The notes beneath the pieces are model-generated. The model was not told where the DNA came from. It saw only the letters and a list, made by a program, of their open reading frames with translations, and made no database searches. Below are positions 61,712-64,000 of a stretch of DNA of 64,000 nt, one piece after another. This DNA comes from Yoonia vestfoldensis DSM 16212 (GTDB lineage: Bacteria > Pseudomonadota > Alphaproteobacteria > Rhodobacterales > Rhodobacteraceae): NCBI RefSeq assembly GCF_000382265.1, contig NZ_KB907973.1:62001-126000 (forward strand), read 5' to 3'. The first letter of the stretch is position 1. Every line of letters starts with the position of its first letter. A program made the translations under genes and the position numbers.

Positions 61712-62412
61712 GCGGTTTCCGGTTTGATTGCATGGCCCATGTACAGGATCGCCGTCAGCGGCAAAGGCCCAAAGGTCAGGTCCAGCCGCCGGTTCACGCC
61801 GCGCGGGCCAAGCCCGGTGAAACGCGCAGGCACCAGCCCTGCCGCCGTCATCGCCTTGCGCAATTCGGCAGGTTTGATGAACAGCGCAGGGTCGTGTGTG
61901 CCGCGCGGCAGCAGCCGCAGGATATCCTCGGCCACGGTGATCGTGGCAAGCCGTGCCAGCGGGTTGCGGTTGATCGTGTCGAACAGGAACAGCCCACCGG
62001 GGCGCAGCACGCGCGCGACCTCGAACATCACTTTTTGCAGGTCGGTCACATGTTCCAGCACATCCACACAAACCACCGCATCATAGCTGGCGGCGTGATA
62101 GGGCAACGCCTCGCCGACGCCCACATCATAGGCGATGTTCAAGCCTTCGGCTGTGGCATGCTGGCGCGCGGCGGCGATCGCCTCGGCGGCGGGGTCGATG
62201 CCGGTGACCCGCGCGCCGCGATTGGCGAGCGCCTCGGCCATGAACCCGCCCGCGCAGCCCAGATCAAGGACATCCTTGCCTTGCCAGTCGATCAGTTTGT
62301 CGAAATGCTTCAACCGTCCGGGCACAAGGTTTTTCAGCGTCCTGACCCAGCGGATATCATCCGACCACCATTTGTCGGCATAGGTGTCATAGATGGTCAG
62401 GTCATTGCGCAT
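61708..62412 (-). CDS. Class I SAM-dependent methyltransferase, UbiG-like
   Basis: A 234-aa methyltransferase. Motif I is VLDLGCAGGFMAEAL, motif post-I has VTGIDPA, and motif II is YDAVVCVDVLEHV, close to UbiG. UbiG normally acts in ubiquinone synthesis, but the nearby genes do not suggest that pathway. It overlaps the membrane methyltransferase gene by 11 bases and the DUF2805 gene by four. Confidence 0.88.
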   Translation of the reverse strand: MRNDLTIYDTYADKWWSDDIRWVRTLKNLVPGRLKHFDKLIDWQGKDVLDLGCAGGFMAEALANRGARVTGIDPAAEAIAAARQHATAEGLNIAYDVGVGEALPYHAASYDAVVCVDVLEHVTDLQKVMFEVARVLRPGGLFLFDTINRNPLARLATITVAEDILRLLPRGTHDPALFIKPAELRKAMTAAGLVPARFTGLGPRGVNRRLDLTFGPLPLTAILYMGHAIKPETA

Positions 62413-63217
62413 GGGGTTTGTCCTTTTTCAATCGCGGCAGCGCATAGGGCACATCCGCCTTGTAACGCGCAAAGTCCGCGCCATAGCGGTGGGCAAAGCG
62501 CCGTTCCTTCATCCGCGGGGCCAGCAGGCAATAGGCGGTATAGCTGAAAGCCAGCGCCAGTTGATCCGGCGTCCAGACCGGCACGGTCCACAGCGTCAGC
62601 GCGAAAGCCACATAGATCGGCTGGCGGATCAGCGCGAAAAGCCCGCGCGTGGGCATGTCGGGAAACACCGGCCTGATCCGCGCCAAAAGCGACATCCACC
62701 CCAGCGCGCCGGACTGCACCTCGGCGCCCGCATCAAAACTGGCTTTCATCAGTAAAAGCCAGCTTGCGGCATAGGCGGCGGTGATGGCCCAGAACAGGGC
62801 CCCTTCGGCGCGCCACCAGATGATGCCCGACGGTGTCCAAAGCGCGAATAGCGCCAACAATTGCGCCGAGGCGATGATCGCATAGGTGGTCGTGGCCAGC
62901 GTCGCGCCATGCGGTCCGGGGATCAGCCGGGCAAGCCATTTGCTGCCGCGCGCCGACAGAAAGAACGAATGCGCCAGCGGGAATTGCGCGATCAGCGCGG
63001 CATTGGCCAGTGCGGCCCAAGGCCAGGGCACGGTGCCGAAACTCTCGCTCAGCCCAAAGAACATCGCCGCGATCATCGCCAGCACGGCGGCGGCGAACAG
63101 CAGATGGCACAGAGCCCCCATCAACAGCGCCAGCATCATCCGCCCCATCCCCGCAGGCGGGTGCAAGGCCGCGCGGATCAAGCCGATCAGCCGTGCGATG
63201 CGCGGATCAGCCAGCAT
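62402..63217 (-). CDS. Membrane methyltransferase, isoprenylcysteine methyltransferase/MddA-like
   Basis: A 271-aa membrane protein with about six to seven hydrophobic segments. The C-terminal part has LIRQPIYVAF, then APRMKERRFAHRYG and ARYKADVP, which match the SAM-binding end of isoprenylcysteine methyltransferase-like enzymes, including methanethiol methyltransferase MddA. I chose ATG 63217, which overlaps the flavoprotein stop by 11 bases. MddA would make dimethylsulfide, plausible for this lineage but unproven. Confidence 0.8.
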   Translation of the reverse strand: MLADPRIARLIGLIRAALHPPAGMGRMMLALLMGALCHLLFAAAVLAMIAAMFFGLSESFGTVPWPWAALANAALIAQFPLAHSFFLSARGSKWLARLIPGPHGATLATTTYAIIASAQLLALFALWTPSGIIWWRAEGALFWAITAAYAASWLLLMKASFDAGAEVQSGALGWMSLLARIRPVFPDMPTRGLFALIRQPIYVAFALTLWTVPVWTPDQLALAFSYTAYCLLAPRMKERRFAHRYGADFARYKADVPYALPRLKKDKPHAQ

Positions 63218-64000
63218 GGTGCGCCAGCAGATCGTCAGCGATGGCTGTGCCGCTTGTCCAGGCATCCTCGACCTTCGGCCCGAGGCACCAGTCGCCGCCC
63301 AGATAGAGCGTGCCGGTCTCGTCGCGCAGGAAGGGTTCGCCCAACGCCTGCGTCACCTGCCCATAGCGCCAGCGATGCGCGGCGGCATAGCGGACCTGCG
63401 CCATCTGCGCGCCCAGCCGGTCCAGCAGCAAGGGCAGCATCAGGTCTGCAATCGCCTCTTTGTCCAGTTCCAGATGGGTTTCGCTGAACGCGGTGCTGGC
63501 TTGCGCCACCCAAGCCACCGGCCCCTGCGGGCGATCAGGTTTTGTGCTGTCCTGCGCGATCCACGCCAGATCGGCAATTTCATCGCGGGCGGTGATGAAG
63601 GGCGCAGGCCCGTCGATCGCAGCCATCAGCGTCAGGTTTGGCGCATAGGCGACATCCGTCAGCCGCGCGGCCAAGGGGTGATCCGCGCCGATGATGCCCG
63701 CCACTTGCGGGGTGGGGACGGTGCAGATCACATGCGATGCGGGCAGCACCTCGTCCTCCAGATGTACCCGCCAGCCTTCGCCCTCGCGCGACAGCCCGGT
63801 GACCAGCGCCTCTTGCCGCATGCTCAACCCCGCGCCGATCCCCTTGGCCAGTGCCGACATGCCGGGCGTGCCAACAAGCCCTGTCTGCCATCCGCCGACA
63901 TGACCGCTCGCGGCGAGTGTGCCCAGCACGGCCGCAAAACCCGCACCCTTGGCGCTGACATATTGCGCGCCATGGTCGAAATGCAGGCCCATTGCCCGCC
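63207..64000 (-). CDS. Renalase-like FAD/NAD(P)-dependent oxidoreductase, N-terminus missing
   Basis: The 5' end lies outside the window. The visible part reads MGLHFDHGAQYV, a FAD-linked segment of renalase-like amine oxidoreductases, and ends with YLGGDWCLGPKVEDAWTSG, the conserved FAD-binding C-terminus. The GxGxxG dinucleotide loop must be beyond the edge. It is co-directional with the methyltransferase genes and overlaps the next one. Probably oxidises amine- or NADH-type substrates; unknown. Confidence 0.8.
   Translation of the reverse strand, partial: RAMGLHFDHGAQYVSAKGAGFAAVLGTLAASGHVGGWQTGLVGTPGMSALAKGIGAGLSMRQEALVTGLSREGEGWRVHLEDEVLPASHVICTVPTPQVAGIIGADHPLAARLTDVAYAPNLTLMAAIDGPAPFITARDEIADLAWIAQDSTKPDRPQGPVAWVAQASTAFSETHLELDKEAIADLMLPLLLDRLGAQMAQVRYAAAHRWRYGQVTQALGEPFLRDETGTLYLGGDWCLGPKVEDAWTSGTAIADDLLAHHAG

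Overview
The window reads as a chromosomal segment of a marine-type alphaproteobacterium, most likely Rhodobacteraceae (Roseobacter group). The evidence is the high GC content, the PhyR-NepR-EcfG general stress response, abundant TRAP and ABC uptake systems, a guanidine-I riboswitch operon and a BCCT carrier. I saw no rRNA, tRNA, CRISPR array, IS element or prophage. Both ends are cut: a SixA-like phosphatase at the left and a renalase-like flavoprotein at the right.

Layout. 1-4.4 kb: ferredoxin-like protein, argB, yihA and yidC, all on the minus strand. 4.2-10.2 kb: a TRAP transporter (dctP-dctQ-dctM) with an amidase, a 51-aa membrane protein and an upstream 2-hydroxyacid dehydrogenase. 10.3-19.4 kb: a general stress response island. 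It holds phyR, divergent nepR-ecfG-histidine kinase, and small envelope or stress genes (PRC-barrel, phospholipase D-like, holin-like, DUF883, DUF1328, entericidin). By eye I find GGAAC-N16/17-CGTT-like sites in front of at least six of them. 19.5-22.9 kb: an OmpA/PAN secreted protein and a second secreted protein.

22.8-27.2 kb is the most unusual locus. An ECF sigma factor and its membrane anti-sigma factor are divergent from an operon of three genes: a Tat-type subtilisin-like protease, a 105-aa Ser/Pro/Ala-repeat protein and an HprK-like kinase fused to a PqqD domain. The protease and the repeat protein carry nearly the same N-terminal leader. Both promoters look like GGAAT-N16/17-CGTT and face away from each other across an inverted repeat. 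My inference is a sigma-controlled export, modification and proteolysis system in which the PqqD domain recognises the shared leader and the kinase phosphorylates Ser/Thr in the tail.

27.3-36.9 kb: a guanidine-I riboswitch controls an ABC importer, the two carboxyguanidine deiminase-type subunits, a guanidine (urea-like) carboxylase and allophanate hydrolase, together a full guanidine-to-ammonia route. 37-44.8 kb: a 2-oxoglutarate dioxygenase with a GNAT-like protein, divergent from a polyamine-type ABC operon with an isochorismatase-fold hydrolase, an unknown protein and a metallo-beta-lactamase-fold hydrolase. 44.8-47.9 kb: a TPP riboswitch with thiM-thiE-thiD and an SDR. 47.9-51.5 kb: an HxlR regulator, an NAD(P)-binding protein, a SulP transporter and a universal stress protein. 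51.6-55 kb: phnDCEE. 55.3-61.4 kb: a BCCT carrier, an SLC13/TrkA-C permease and a sodium/proton antiporter. 61.5-64 kb: a DUF2805 protein, two methyltransferases and the truncated flavoprotein.

Two intergenic stretches exceed 300 bases. 11384-11780 holds divergent stress promoters and a long leader. 27198-27508 holds the guanidine riboswitch.
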